A stretch of DNA of 11,289 nucleotides, taken from JBIOJM01 sp044450785 (GTDB lineage Bacteria > Planctomycetota > Planctomycetia > Isosphaerales > Isosphaeraceae). Each line of letters starts with the position of its first letter. Within the stretch, counting starts at the first letter, position 1. The stretch covers positions 1-11,289 of the forward strand of contig JBIOJM010000334.1 in NCBI GenBank assembly GCA_044450785.1. Direction: 5' to 3'. Below are positions 1-6,441 of the stretch, piece by piece. The notes below the pieces were generated by a model that was not told the origin of the DNA, did not search any database, and saw nothing but the letters and a program-made list of their open reading frames with translations. The translations under genes and the position numbers were made by a program.

Positions 1-1
1 G

Positions 2-46
2 ATGGGGGACCGTGTCAATTCGCTGGCTTTGCGAGGTGTGCCATGA
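2..46 (+). CDS. 3' end of an upstream gene (partial)
   Basis: An open frame enters from the left edge and stops at TGA 44-46. Its last residues read DRVNSLALRGVP. The stop overlaps the ATG of the adaptor gene in the arrangement ATGA (43-46), the usual sign of translational coupling in an operon. Only about 14 codons are visible, so no function can be assigned. Upstream neighbours of such adaptors are often transporter subunits, other adaptors or membrane peptidases, but nothing here distinguishes these. The frame could be chance; the four-base overlap is the only support. Confidence 0.35.
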   Translation: MGDRVNSLALRGVP

Positions 47-1248
47 GGGTCACGGGCATAGCGCGGGGGTTGGCCTTCTGGGTTTTGTGGGCGGGGTTCG
101 CCCGGGGGCAGCCGCTGCCGACCGCGGCGCGTCTCGAGGCCGTGCCGCTCGAGCTGACGATGCCCGAGCGATACCAGGTGACGGACGTCCTCGAGCCGAT
201 CCGGCGCGTCACTCTGATCGCACCGGCCGACGGGTTCATTCGGACCATGGAAACGCGGTTGGGGGCGATGGTGCGAGAGTCACAGGAGGTCGCGCAACTG
301 GATCGGGCCGAGGCGTCCTTACGGCTGAAGCTGGCCACGGCCGAGGTCAAGGAAAAGCAAGCGCTTCTCAAGAACACCAAGCCTGACTTCGCGGCAATAT
401 CGCCCGAAGTGTACCAGGCGCAGCTCGATGCTGCCGACGCGCGGGTCGAGCTGGCCCAGCTCGCGCTCGATCGCTGTACACTGCGCGCGCCGTTTGCGGG
501 TCGCGTGTCGGCTCTCCCGGTGTGTGCCGGGCAGTACGTGCTCAAGGGAGACACGATCGCCGAGCTGTCCGATGTCACGAGCCTGAGGGCCTTGCAGCCG
601 GTGGACCGCAGGTCTGTGGCGGTTGGCGCAGCCCTGACGGTTCAAATCGAGGGCAAGGAAGTCTCGGCCAAGGTACAGGCGATCCTTCCCCTGCCCGAGA
701 CCTTCATCAAGCTGCGCGAGCTCGCCACGCCGTTCGCCGCCGGGCTCTTGGTCGTTCCCAACCCCAAGGGAGATCTGGAACCGGGCCTCCGGGTCCATCA
801 CGAGGCGATCCCGACCATGCCGGTCGCCACGGTCCCCAAGCGCGCGGTGAAACAAGAAGACGCCCGTTCCGGAGAGTCCAACCTGGTCCAGGTGATCCGC
901 AACGAATACGTGGCGAACGTGCCGGTCCGCGTCCTGGGCGACGTCGGTCCGGAACGCGTGCAGATTGCCGGCGCGCTCCGCGCTTCCGATTCGCTGATCG
1001 TATCAACGTCGGTCCCCTTGCTGGCCGGGACACTGGTCCGTTTCGGTGATGGCGCGTCGAATCGCGCCGTCGAGGGAACGTCTCCCAATCCGTCTCTGGG
1101 GGGTGCCGAGGTCGGGATCACGAATCCGCCGGGTTCACGAGGCCGGACCGGTTCAGGGCCAGGTCCAGGTCCAGGGGCGCAGAAAGAACCCGCCAGGAAG
1201 CGAAGGCCCGCCACCCAATCAGCGGGCACGGCGTCGGGCCCGTACTAG
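43..1248 (+). CDS. HlyD/RND-type periplasmic adaptor (membrane fusion protein)
   Basis: A 401-aa protein. GAGG (33-36) lies 6 nt before the ATG. Residues 1-22 form a signal peptide (basic MRVTGIARG, hydrophobic core, likely cleavage near FARG/QPLP), so the protein should act in the periplasm or on the outer face of the inner membrane. Residues 56-68 (VTLIAPADGFIRT) and 143-175 (DRCTLRAPFAGRVSAL, then GQYVLKGDTIAEL) are the two halves of the lipoyl-like barrel-sandwich domain. They flank a short helical hairpin (about 84-142) typical of adaptors that bridge an inner-membrane transporter to other envelope parts. Residues 180-335 would be beta-barrel and membrane-proximal domains. The tail from about 340 is low-complexity (GPGPGPG, basic patch KRRP) and probably disordered. 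Its transporter partner is not in the window. The gene is coupled to the upstream gene and lies 33 nt before the SPFH gene, so one operon is likely. The fold is fairly clear; the substrate is unknown. Confidence 0.82.
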   Translation: MRVTGIARGLAFWVLWAGFARGQPLPTAARLEAVPLELTMPERYQVTDVLEPIRRVTLIAPADGFIRTMETRLGAMVRESQEVAQLDRAEASLRLKLATAEVKEKQALLKNTKPDFAAISPEVYQAQLDAADARVELAQLALDRCTLRAPFAGRVSALPVCAGQYVLKGDTIAELSDVTSLRALQPVDRRSVAVGAALTVQIEGKEVSAKVQAILPLPETFIKLRELATPFAAGLLVVPNPKGDLEPGLRVHHEAIPTMPVATVPKRAVKQEDARSGESNLVQVIRNEYVANVPVRVLGDVGPERVQIAGALRASDSLIVSTSVPLLAGTLVRFGDGASNRAVEGTSPNPSLGGAEVGITNPPGSRGRTGSGPGPGPGAQKEPARKRRPATQSAGTASGPY

Positions 1249-1281
1249 GTTTTCCGAGGCATCAAGGTAAAGGTTCAGGCG

Positions 1282-2166
1282 ATGGTCAATTACATATCAG
1301 GTCTCGTGTTCGTCGTGCTGGTCCTGCTCGGTCTTGGCGGCATATACGCGATCGGCCAGGATCACGTCGGCTGGGCCGTTTTCTTCGCCCTGGTGTGGCT
1401 GCTCCTGGACGTCGTCGTCTCGTCGGCGATCCGGCTGGCCGCCCAGTGGGAAAAGGCAGTCGTGTTTCGCCTGGGCAAGTTTCATTGCATGAAGGGCCCC
1501 GGCCTGTTCATGATCGTCCCGCTGGTCGACCAGCTCCGGATGATCGATACCCGCGTCCTGACGGTGAACTTTCCCAAGCAGCAGGTCATCACCCGCGACA
1601 ACGTGCCGGTCACGATCGACGGCGTGCTGTTCTTCCGCGTCAAAAACGCCTCCGAGGCGATCATCATGGTGCAGGACTATCGTTACATGATCGCCCAGTA
1701 TTCCCAGACCTCGCTGCGCGACGTCATCGGCCAGATGTCGCTCGACCAGCTCTTGACCGAGCGCGAAGAGATCGCCAAGCAGATCGAGCACCACGTCGAG
1801 AACGATACCAAGGGCTGGGGCCTGGAAGTCATCGGGCTGCGGATCCAGGACATCGACATGCCCGAGGAGCTCAAGAAGATGATGTCGCGGCAGGCGTCCG
1901 CCGAGCGCGAGAAGCGGGCGACCATCACCAAGGCCGAAGGGGACAAGGAAGCCTCGGTCAACCTGGCGCTGGCGGCCAAGACGATGGCCGCGAGCCCCGG
2001 GGCCATGCAGCTTCGTACGCTTCAGACCATCGACGGGCTGGGCCCGACGGCCTCCAACACCGTCGTCCTTGCCGTGCCGATCGAGGTCCTCGAGAATTTC
2101 GCCGCATTCAAGAAGGTTTATCCGGGAGCGGGCAGCTCCGATCCCTACACAGGACCGACCGCTTGA
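1282..2166 (+). CDS. Slipin/stomatin-like SPFH-domain membrane protein
   Basis: A 294-aa protein with a plausible RBS (AAAGG, 1269-1273, 8 nt spacer). Residues 4-24 and 31-50 are hydrophobic and give an N-terminal membrane hairpin. The SPFH/band-7 domain follows at about 55-205: EKAVVFRLGKF (57-67), GPGLFMIVPLVDQLRMIDTR (72-91), NVPVTIDGVLFFRV (107-120), then the helical LRDVIGQMSLDQLLTEREEI (145-164). WGLEVIGLRIQDIDMPEEL (179-197) is the usual slipin signature. The AERE/AEGDKEA helix (207-224) precedes a short C-terminal part. Slipins form membrane-bound oligomeric rings that organise membrane domains, often paired with an NfeD-type protease partner. No NfeD gene is adjacent here; the neighbour is a periplasmic adaptor. 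The family call is secure; the cellular role is not known. Confidence 0.93.
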   Translation: MVNYISGLVFVVLVLLGLGGIYAIGQDHVGWAVFFALVWLLLDVVVSSAIRLAAQWEKAVVFRLGKFHCMKGPGLFMIVPLVDQLRMIDTRVLTVNFPKQQVITRDNVPVTIDGVLFFRVKNASEAIIMVQDYRYMIAQYSQTSLRDVIGQMSLDQLLTEREEIAKQIEHHVENDTKGWGLEVIGLRIQDIDMPEELKKMMSRQASAEREKRATITKAEGDKEASVNLALAAKTMAASPGAMQLRTLQTIDGLGPTASNTVVLAVPIEVLENFAAFKKVYPGAGSSDPYTGPTA

Positions 2167-2220
2167 TGTCGTGGGACATCGGCGATCATCCCGAGCCGGC
2201 CCGTTTGTCCCCGGGCCGGC
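2165..2220. terminator. Two perfect hairpins at the convergent gene junction
   Basis: GATGTC (2165-2170) pairs with GACATC (2175-2180) around the loop GTGG, overlapping the slipin stop codon. A second perfect 9-bp stem, GCCGGCCCG (2195-2203) with CGGGCCGGC (2212-2220) and an 8-nt loop, lies in the last codons of the opposing gene. The two genes converge with only 19 nt between their stops, so a shared bidirectional transcript end is expected here. Neither hairpin has a clear T-tract, so intrinsic termination is uncertain; they may only stabilise 3' ends. Confidence 0.35.
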
Positions 2221-3514
2221 GAGCCGGCGTGCCCGCCAGCGGACGTGAATTGGCGGTCCGCCAGTATTTTGGAGCGCGGTCGGGAGTCGGTGTTTGGAGC
2301 CCGACCCGCGTCAACCGGCTGAATGACAGGTCGAAGCTGCCGCGCCAGCCTGGCTGCGCGTAATCGGTCGGGTAGCACAGGAAGATGGCGGCCAGCACGG
2401 TCGCGATTCCGAACAGTCGAACGGCGGCCGGTTCGCGAAAGATCAGGCCCGCGCGAAGCAAGGACAATCGTCCCTCCGGCTCGGCCGCTCGAGCCCCTTG
2501 CGCGCCCAGGGCCACCAGGGCCATCAGGGCCGGAACGTAGTGAAAGCTCCAGCCGGGAACACCGAACTGGACCAGGAGGTGCGAGCCGAGCGCGGGGACG
2601 GCGGCCAGCATCATCAAGCCGCCGAGGAACCGGCCGTTCTCGAGCCGCCGCAGCCGCCACACCCCACCAGGGACGAGCAGCAGGGCCGGACCGAGCGTCC
2701 AGGCCAGGGCCATCGCCAGCTTGACCGTGTACCGCACCGGGGCGTCGATGAATCCCAGGTGCCAGACCGAGTTCAGATAGCCGCACTGGTAAGCATATTC
2801 CGCGCTCAGTGCCCGGTAGCGATCCCAGCCGCCGACCTCGTTGAGCATCGCCGAGATCCAGACCACGTTGATCACTGTGAAGAGGAGGCCGGCCTCGATC
2901 GCCCGTTTCCAGCGATGCTGCCAGAGGATCACGAAGAGCACGGCCAGCCACAACGTTCCGATGTCTGGGCGGTAGCCCGTCCCGATCGCGAGCACAACGG
3001 CCGCCGCGAACGGCTGCCACTTCCTCGGGCACGACCGGCCGCGGTAAGCGACCCCCAGCAGGAACGACCCGACCAGCACGATGGCCGTATAGTTGCCCGC
3101 AATCGCTCCGTAGCCCCAAAACACCGGGCCGACGCCGAGCAAGAGCGCCGCCGCCAGGGCGGTCGCCGGCCGGACGAGCGCCCTGAGAAACCACCAGACG
3201 GAGACCAACGCGCCCGCGCTCGACAGCATGTCCAGCAGGATGAAACCACGATAGGGATCGCCCGCCAGTCGACCCAGCAGCCGGCCGCACGTGAGGAACA
3301 GCGTATGGTGCATCGGGAACCAATGCGTTGCGATCTGTTCGAGGAACCCGAATTCGTCGGACTCGAACGGCTCGGAGCGGGCGACTGGCCAGCGCGTCAA
3401 AACCACAAAAAGCAGTGCGATCACCAGCGCGACCAGGATGGACCTGGAACTGGGCTCGCTCGAGCCGGCGGTTGCTGGATGAGTTGAAGGCGGGAGTGCC
3501 ATCCCTGTTGCCAT
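2186..3514 (-). CDS. Polytopic membrane glycosyltransferase-like protein (GT39/DUF2723 type)
   Basis: A 442-aa integral membrane protein. AAGGAG (3525-3530) stands 10 nt before the ATG. After a Ser/Thr/Pro-rich cytoplasmic start, residues 26-40 begin the first membrane helix. The following loop carries ESDEFGFLEQ (51-60), whose acidic pair matches the position of the catalytic/metal-binding acids of GT-C enzymes such as PMT, ArnT and RgtA-like proteins. HWFPMHHTLFLTCGRLLGRL (64-83) and FWGYGAIAGNYTA (132-144) resemble the corresponding stretches of DUF2723/TMEM260-like proteins. Further helices lie near 95-115, 119-132, 168-180, 187-199, 208-224, 262-282, 297-312, 325-340 and 366-380. YRPDIGTLW (181-189) is a periplasmic loop. 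Such proteins move sugars from polyprenyl-phosphate donors to lipid, glycan or protein acceptors; the acceptor here is unknown. It has its own promoter at 3634-3662. The membrane GT-C class is likely; the exact family is less sure. Confidence 0.7.
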   Translation of the reverse strand: MATGMALPPSTHPATAGSSEPSSRSILVALVIALLFVVLTRWPVARSEPFESDEFGFLEQIATHWFPMHHTLFLTCGRLLGRLAGDPYRGFILLDMLSSAGALVSVWWFLRALVRPATALAAALLLGVGPVFWGYGAIAGNYTAIVLVGSFLLGVAYRGRSCPRKWQPFAAAVVLAIGTGYRPDIGTLWLAVLFVILWQHRWKRAIEAGLLFTVINVVWISAMLNEVGGWDRYRALSAEYAYQCGYLNSVWHLGFIDAPVRYTVKLAMALAWTLGPALLLVPGGVWRLRRLENGRFLGGLMMLAAVPALGSHLLVQFGVPGWSFHYVPALMALVALGAQGARAAEPEGRLSLLRAGLIFREPAAVRLFGIATVLAAIFLCYPTDYAQPGWRGSFDLSFSRLTRVGLQTPTPDRAPKYWRTANSRPLAGTPARRPGDKRAGSG

Positions 3515-3633
3515 CGGATCGGGACTCCTTCCCGAATGACGAATCGAAGCCGCACTGGAGTCGTGGACGTCCGTTGACCTCGGCGCGACCCAACCCCCCT
3601 CTTCGATGGGGCCTCGAGGTCCGGTCGTGCGAG

Positions 3634-3662
3634 ATTCTATGTACCGTGTGGATTTTGGTCAA
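3634..3662 (-). promoter_or_regulatory. Sigma70-like promoter for the membrane glycosyltransferase gene
   Basis: On the - strand a -35 box TTGACC (3657-3662) is followed by a 17-nt spacer and a -10 box TAGAAT (3634-3639). Both match the consensus at five of six positions at ideal spacing. Transcription would start near 3627, leaving a leader of about 110 nt before the ATG at 3514. The site lies in the divergent intergenic space shared with the radical SAM gene, for which I see no comparable promoter. Position and match quality support it; use of this consensus in the host is assumed. Confidence 0.5.
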
Positions 3663-3766
3663 CGGAAATCTGGCTTCTGGCTTCCCCCAGACACGACTTG
3701 GCCTTGCGGCTTCGGCAAAGTCAAAGTAGCGTGAGGCATCGTCCCGTCGAGGAACACACCATCCAT

Positions 3767-3771
3767 GGAGG
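3767..3771 (+). promoter_or_regulatory. Shine-Dalgarno site that sets the radical SAM start
   Basis: GGAGG at 3767-3771 (extended GGAGGGAG to 3774) lies 8 nt before GTG 3780. The in-frame ATG at 3765 overlaps this ribosome site and has only a poor match upstream (AGG/GGAA near 3749-3753), so the GTG is the better start. The difference is five residues. Confidence 0.6.
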
Positions 3772-3779
3772 GAGATGCC

Positions 3780-4874
3780 GTGAATACCTTGTTACTTGGC
3801 AAGATCAAGCGAGTCATCAAGAGGAAGACCGGGGCCCTGGTAGGCGGCTCGCTTTACAGTGTGGACAAGACGCTCGCGGCGATGGCGCTGCGACCGTTCG
3901 AGCTCCACCTGGAGTTGACGAACATTTGCAATGCTTCGTGCATCTTCTGCCCTTATCAGTATCAGGAGCGCGCGACAGGCTACATGACCGATCGGGTCTT
4001 TGAGAAAGCAGTCAATGATTATGTGAAGATCAACGGAGGCTCAGTCGGCTTGACGCCGATCGTGGGAGATGCGTTGATCGATCCCAAGTTTTTGGAGCGT
4101 GTTCGCCATCTTCGCGGTCTTCAAGAGATCGATCGTATCTTCCTCACCACGAACGCTATCCTGCTGGATAAGCATGGAATCCGCGAAGTGCTGACGTCGG
4201 GGCTGACGAGCGTGATGATCAGTACGTCCGGCTTTGACAAGGAGAGTTACAAGCGGATTTACCGGTCGCCTGCCTACGAGCGAATGAAGGAGAACGTGAC
4301 GCACCTTGTCGAGGAGAACACGAGGCTGGGTTCCCCGGTGCACATTTCAATCTGTCTGCGCACGGACCGCCCGCTCAACGAGGTGATGCGAGACCCGGAT
4401 TTTCAACCCATTTTACAACATGACCCGACCATTGATTTTGCCTGGAGCTACCGTTCTGTTGGCGGCCGAATTACTCGTGAGTCGTTGCCGGAACAGATGC
4501 AGTTCCGGAAAGCGCCGCCCAAGAAAGAGCCTTGCGGGAGTCTTTACAACGGCGCGATGGTCTTGATTGATGGAACGGTGGTTGCTTGTGCCTGCCTCGC
4601 GGCGATGGATGCCGTTCCTGATCTTCGTATCGGCCATGTACTCGAGAATGACCTGCTGGAGATCTACGCCAGCGAGGCAACGCGTCAGTTGCGAGACCAG
4701 TTCCGGACCGGGGGTTTGCTGAATCGGACGTGCGCGGCGTGTGATGCGTATCAGGATTGCGAGCTGTATCGAACCAAGGAAGGTCGGATCAGGGCCGAGC
4801 TCAACAGAAAACGCTCCGAGGGGCAGGTCTGCAAGCGTACGGACAAGGCCAACGTCCCTTTCGCCGGCGGCTAA
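3780..4874 (+). CDS. Radical SAM/SPASM-domain protein
   Basis: A 364-aa protein from GTG 3780 (ATG 3765 would add five residues). FELHLELTNICNASCIFCPY (41-60 from the GTG) contains the radical SAM CxxxCxxC motif, with C50, C54 and C57 binding the [4Fe-4S] cluster that cleaves S-adenosylmethionine. TPIVGDALIDPKF (92-104) is the SAM-binding 'GEP'-like strand region, followed by FLTTNAILLD (121-130) and SVMISTSGFDKESY (144-157). The C-terminal SPASM region has C252, a GTVVACAC stretch with C270 and C272, and a CxxCxxxxxC cluster at C318, C321 and C327, consistent with an auxiliary iron-sulfur cluster. SPASM enzymes modify peptides, sugars or cofactors; the substrate here cannot be read. The adjacent glycosyltransferase suggests, weakly, cell-surface glycan work. 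Many codons end in T or A (GTT, CTT, GAT, TTG), unlike neighbouring genes, which hints at a different origin. Confidence 0.88.
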   Translation: MNTLLLGKIKRVIKRKTGALVGGSLYSVDKTLAAMALRPFELHLELTNICNASCIFCPYQYQERATGYMTDRVFEKAVNDYVKINGGSVGLTPIVGDALIDPKFLERVRHLRGLQEIDRIFLTTNAILLDKHGIREVLTSGLTSVMISTSGFDKESYKRIYRSPAYERMKENVTHLVEENTRLGSPVHISICLRTDRPLNEVMRDPDFQPILQHDPTIDFAWSYRSVGGRITRESLPEQMQFRKAPPKKEPCGSLYNGAMVLIDGTVVACACLAAMDAVPDLRIGHVLENDLLEIYASEATRQLRDQFRTGGLLNRTCAACDAYQDCELYRTKEGRIRAELNRKRSEGQVCKRTDKANVPFAGG

Positions 4875-5564
4875 ATGACGTTGCGTGATTCGGAGAATTG
4901 CGAAGACGTTTCCGGGAGGGCGAGGCTGGGCTGATGAAAACTTGGGGTTGCACGGGTTTGTGCTTCATCCGGTTTCCATCGATGAAGGTGTCTGGTATTC
5001 GGCGCGGGTCTCACGACCCCGCCGGAGTGCCTGACCGAAGGTCTCCCGCGCTCGGGCATGGACCGAACGCAACGAGTGGTATGACTCGGCAGCCAGGGGG
5101 ACGAGCCCGACAGTTGCGAGGAAGAAGAGGCCCGCGCAGAGGGCACGGAGCCGAAGCCGAGAATCCCTTTCGCGACGCCACTCAGGGATGGCTGCTGGGC
5201 AGCTTGGACTTCGTGTTCGGCCTCGGGGATGCTGACAGCGTTCCAACCTGACTCGCCGCGTCGACCGCGCTCTGCCTGATTCCAGCAAGCTCCGGCAAGA
5301 CATTGCCGCCATTCGCCAGGAGCTTCTCAAGACCGAACGGATTTGACCCTCGGATCGTCAGGGGGACAGATCCGCTCGACGGTTTTACGCCGGCTCCGTT
5401 TCGCTTATGCTTCAACTCAAAAACGTTAACCGAAATTGACCCGATGGAGGATTGGTGTGGATAACCTGCCCGTCACTCCGTAAAACTGTGCGAGCCATGC
5501 ACGACGTAAGCAGGGAATTCAAGGCTTCTTGCGGCCTGCCCGACCTCGCCAGGGTCTTCGCACG
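4875..5564. other. Gene-poor interval before the tRNA fragment
   Basis: I see no convincing gene. A short - strand stretch (about 4965-5190) could encode a membrane-anchored piece (LRALCAGLFFLATVGLVPLA, then charged helix RSVHARARETFGQALRRGRE). A second - frame (5182-5415) reads FGLEKLLANGGNVLPELAGI. These could be halves of one decayed gene separated by a frameshift, but neither has a good RBS or a recognised family. An imperfect hairpin follows the radical SAM stop: GATGAA (4933-4938) pairs with TTCATC (4964-4969), enclosing GCAC/GTGC (4950-4953 with 4960-4963). Confidence 0.4.
5436..5465 (+). promoter_or_regulatory. Promoter-like sequence upstream of the tRNA fragment
   Basis: TTGACC (5436-5441) and GATAAC (5460-5465) are separated by 18 nt and point toward the tRNA-Gln-like remnant. 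They may be the promoter of the original tRNA gene. The -10 match is only moderate (four of six), so this is a weak call resting mainly on location. Confidence 0.25.
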
Positions 5565-5610
5565 CTCGACTCTGGATCAAGTTGTCTAGGTTCGAATCCT
5601 AGATCCCCAG
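5565..5610 (+). pseudogene. 3' part of a tRNA-Gln gene, 5' half missing
   Basis: Reading right to left: discriminator G (5610), acceptor 3' strand ATCCCCA (5603-5609), and a perfect T-arm CTAGG-TTCGAAT-CCTAG (5586-5602). Before it come a short variable region TTGT and an anticodon arm with loop CTCTGGA (5570-5576). The stem strands CTCGA/TCAAG pair at four of five positions. The loop gives anticodon CTG (Gln). Position A72 and discriminator G73 are tRNA-Gln features. No partner TGGGGAT for the acceptor is found in the preceding ~80 nt, so the gene is not intact. Tyrosine recombinases commonly target tRNA 3' ends, which makes this a candidate island border. Confidence 0.55.
5586..5602 (+). repeat. 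Left copy of the 17-bp T-arm direct repeat (candidate att site)
   Basis: CTAGGTTCGAATCCTAG, identical and in the same orientation to 11123-11139. This copy sits inside the tRNA-Gln-like 3' fragment and is followed by AT-rich DNA (palindrome TTAATATTAA at 5622-5631). The repeat is itself an imperfect inverted repeat because it is a tRNA T-stem and loop. An attachment core is an inference. Confidence 0.45.
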
Positions 5611-6441
5611 CTTGCAACTAGTTAATATTAAAGAAGTTACGTAAATCGTGCTTGTCGTCGTGGCAACACCTCCGATGTGACGTTGGGGTGACATTGGTTA
5701 CTTCGAGAATTCCTCTCGCCTGATGACCTCCCACCTTGAATCGCCGCGCGGACCCACCCCTCGGAGAGAGGATGGGAGGGAGTTGCCGCCAATGCTCGGC
5801 CCGTTTCGCGCCGTTGACGGTGCCGTTGCGGGTTCGCGGTGCCCGGGCCTGTCCCGCTCGGGCAGGAGCTCGTTTGCAGAATTGACGTGATCGCACCGAC
5901 GCGACCATGACATAGGTATGATGTACCCGAACGCCATGTCCCCGGAACACGCCGACAATCGCGCCGCGCCTCGGCCATCCGCGTGACAGGTAATTTACCA
6001 TCGGGGTCGCGGAAGCGATACCGAATCCCTGGGGGGCAGTGACCTGGAGATAGGTATGGTGTACAACCGACGGGGTCGGTGTTTTCCGGGCAACACAGTC
6101 ACGATCATGGGCCCAGACCGCTACGTCGAGTTCCGCCGCCGCGCCACCTGCATTGGGCCCGACCGACGCCAAAGTTGCAAGACTACTCAGGCCGCCCATA
6201 CATCTCGAATCCATGGATTTTCCGGACAACACTCGGAGCCAGACGCGCCATATCATGGAGGTGTTCAGAGTGGAACCGGCGTCTGGGGCACATCCGGAGG
6301 CGGCGCCCAATTCAAATACCCGTTGGCTTACCGAGGCTAAGATCAAAGGCGTGGGAACCCGCGGCGGCCATCAGGTCAGTTCCACGATGAAGCGGCTGCT
6401 TGGGCAGATCTAGCGCGAGTCTTGACCATGGAGCTCAGACG
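5611..6441. other. Non-coding or decayed DNA upstream of the TIR-STAND gene
   Basis: About 830 bp with no recognisable gene. Open frames exist on both strands (for example - 5618-6346), but their translations are rich in scattered Arg, His and Cys, resemble no family and lack good start signals. Two short direct repeats are visible: ATAGGTATGATGTAC (5912-5926) with one mismatch at 6050-6064, and TTTTCCGGGCAACAC (6082-6096) with one mismatch at 6218-6232. The offsets are 138 and 136 bp, which suggests an old, decayed tandem duplication. The promoter of the TIR gene must lie here, but I could not identify a convincing one. Confidence 0.45.

Noticed and set aside
2498..3487. A 329-codon + strand frame antisense to the glycosyltransferase
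   Set aside because: Its translation is a Gln/Arg/Asp/His-rich mixture typical of antisense of GC-rich membrane genes, with no domain and no RBS.
2145..3662. A 505-codon frame on the - strand overlapping the glycosyltransferase gene
   Set aside because: It is a shadow frame of high-GC coding DNA: Arg/Gly/Pro-rich with no membrane helices or family features, whereas frame 2186-3514 has a clear polytopic membrane pattern, an RBS and a promoter.
3660..3766. A + strand promoter for the radical SAM gene
   Set aside because: Candidate boxes (TTGGCC with TCAAAG) match the consensus poorly and I could not choose among several equally weak options.
5618..6346. A 242-codon - strand frame upstream of the TIR gene
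   Set aside because: It has no recognisable motifs, irregular composition and no clear start signal, and overlaps internal degenerate repeats. I treat the interval as non-coding or decayed.
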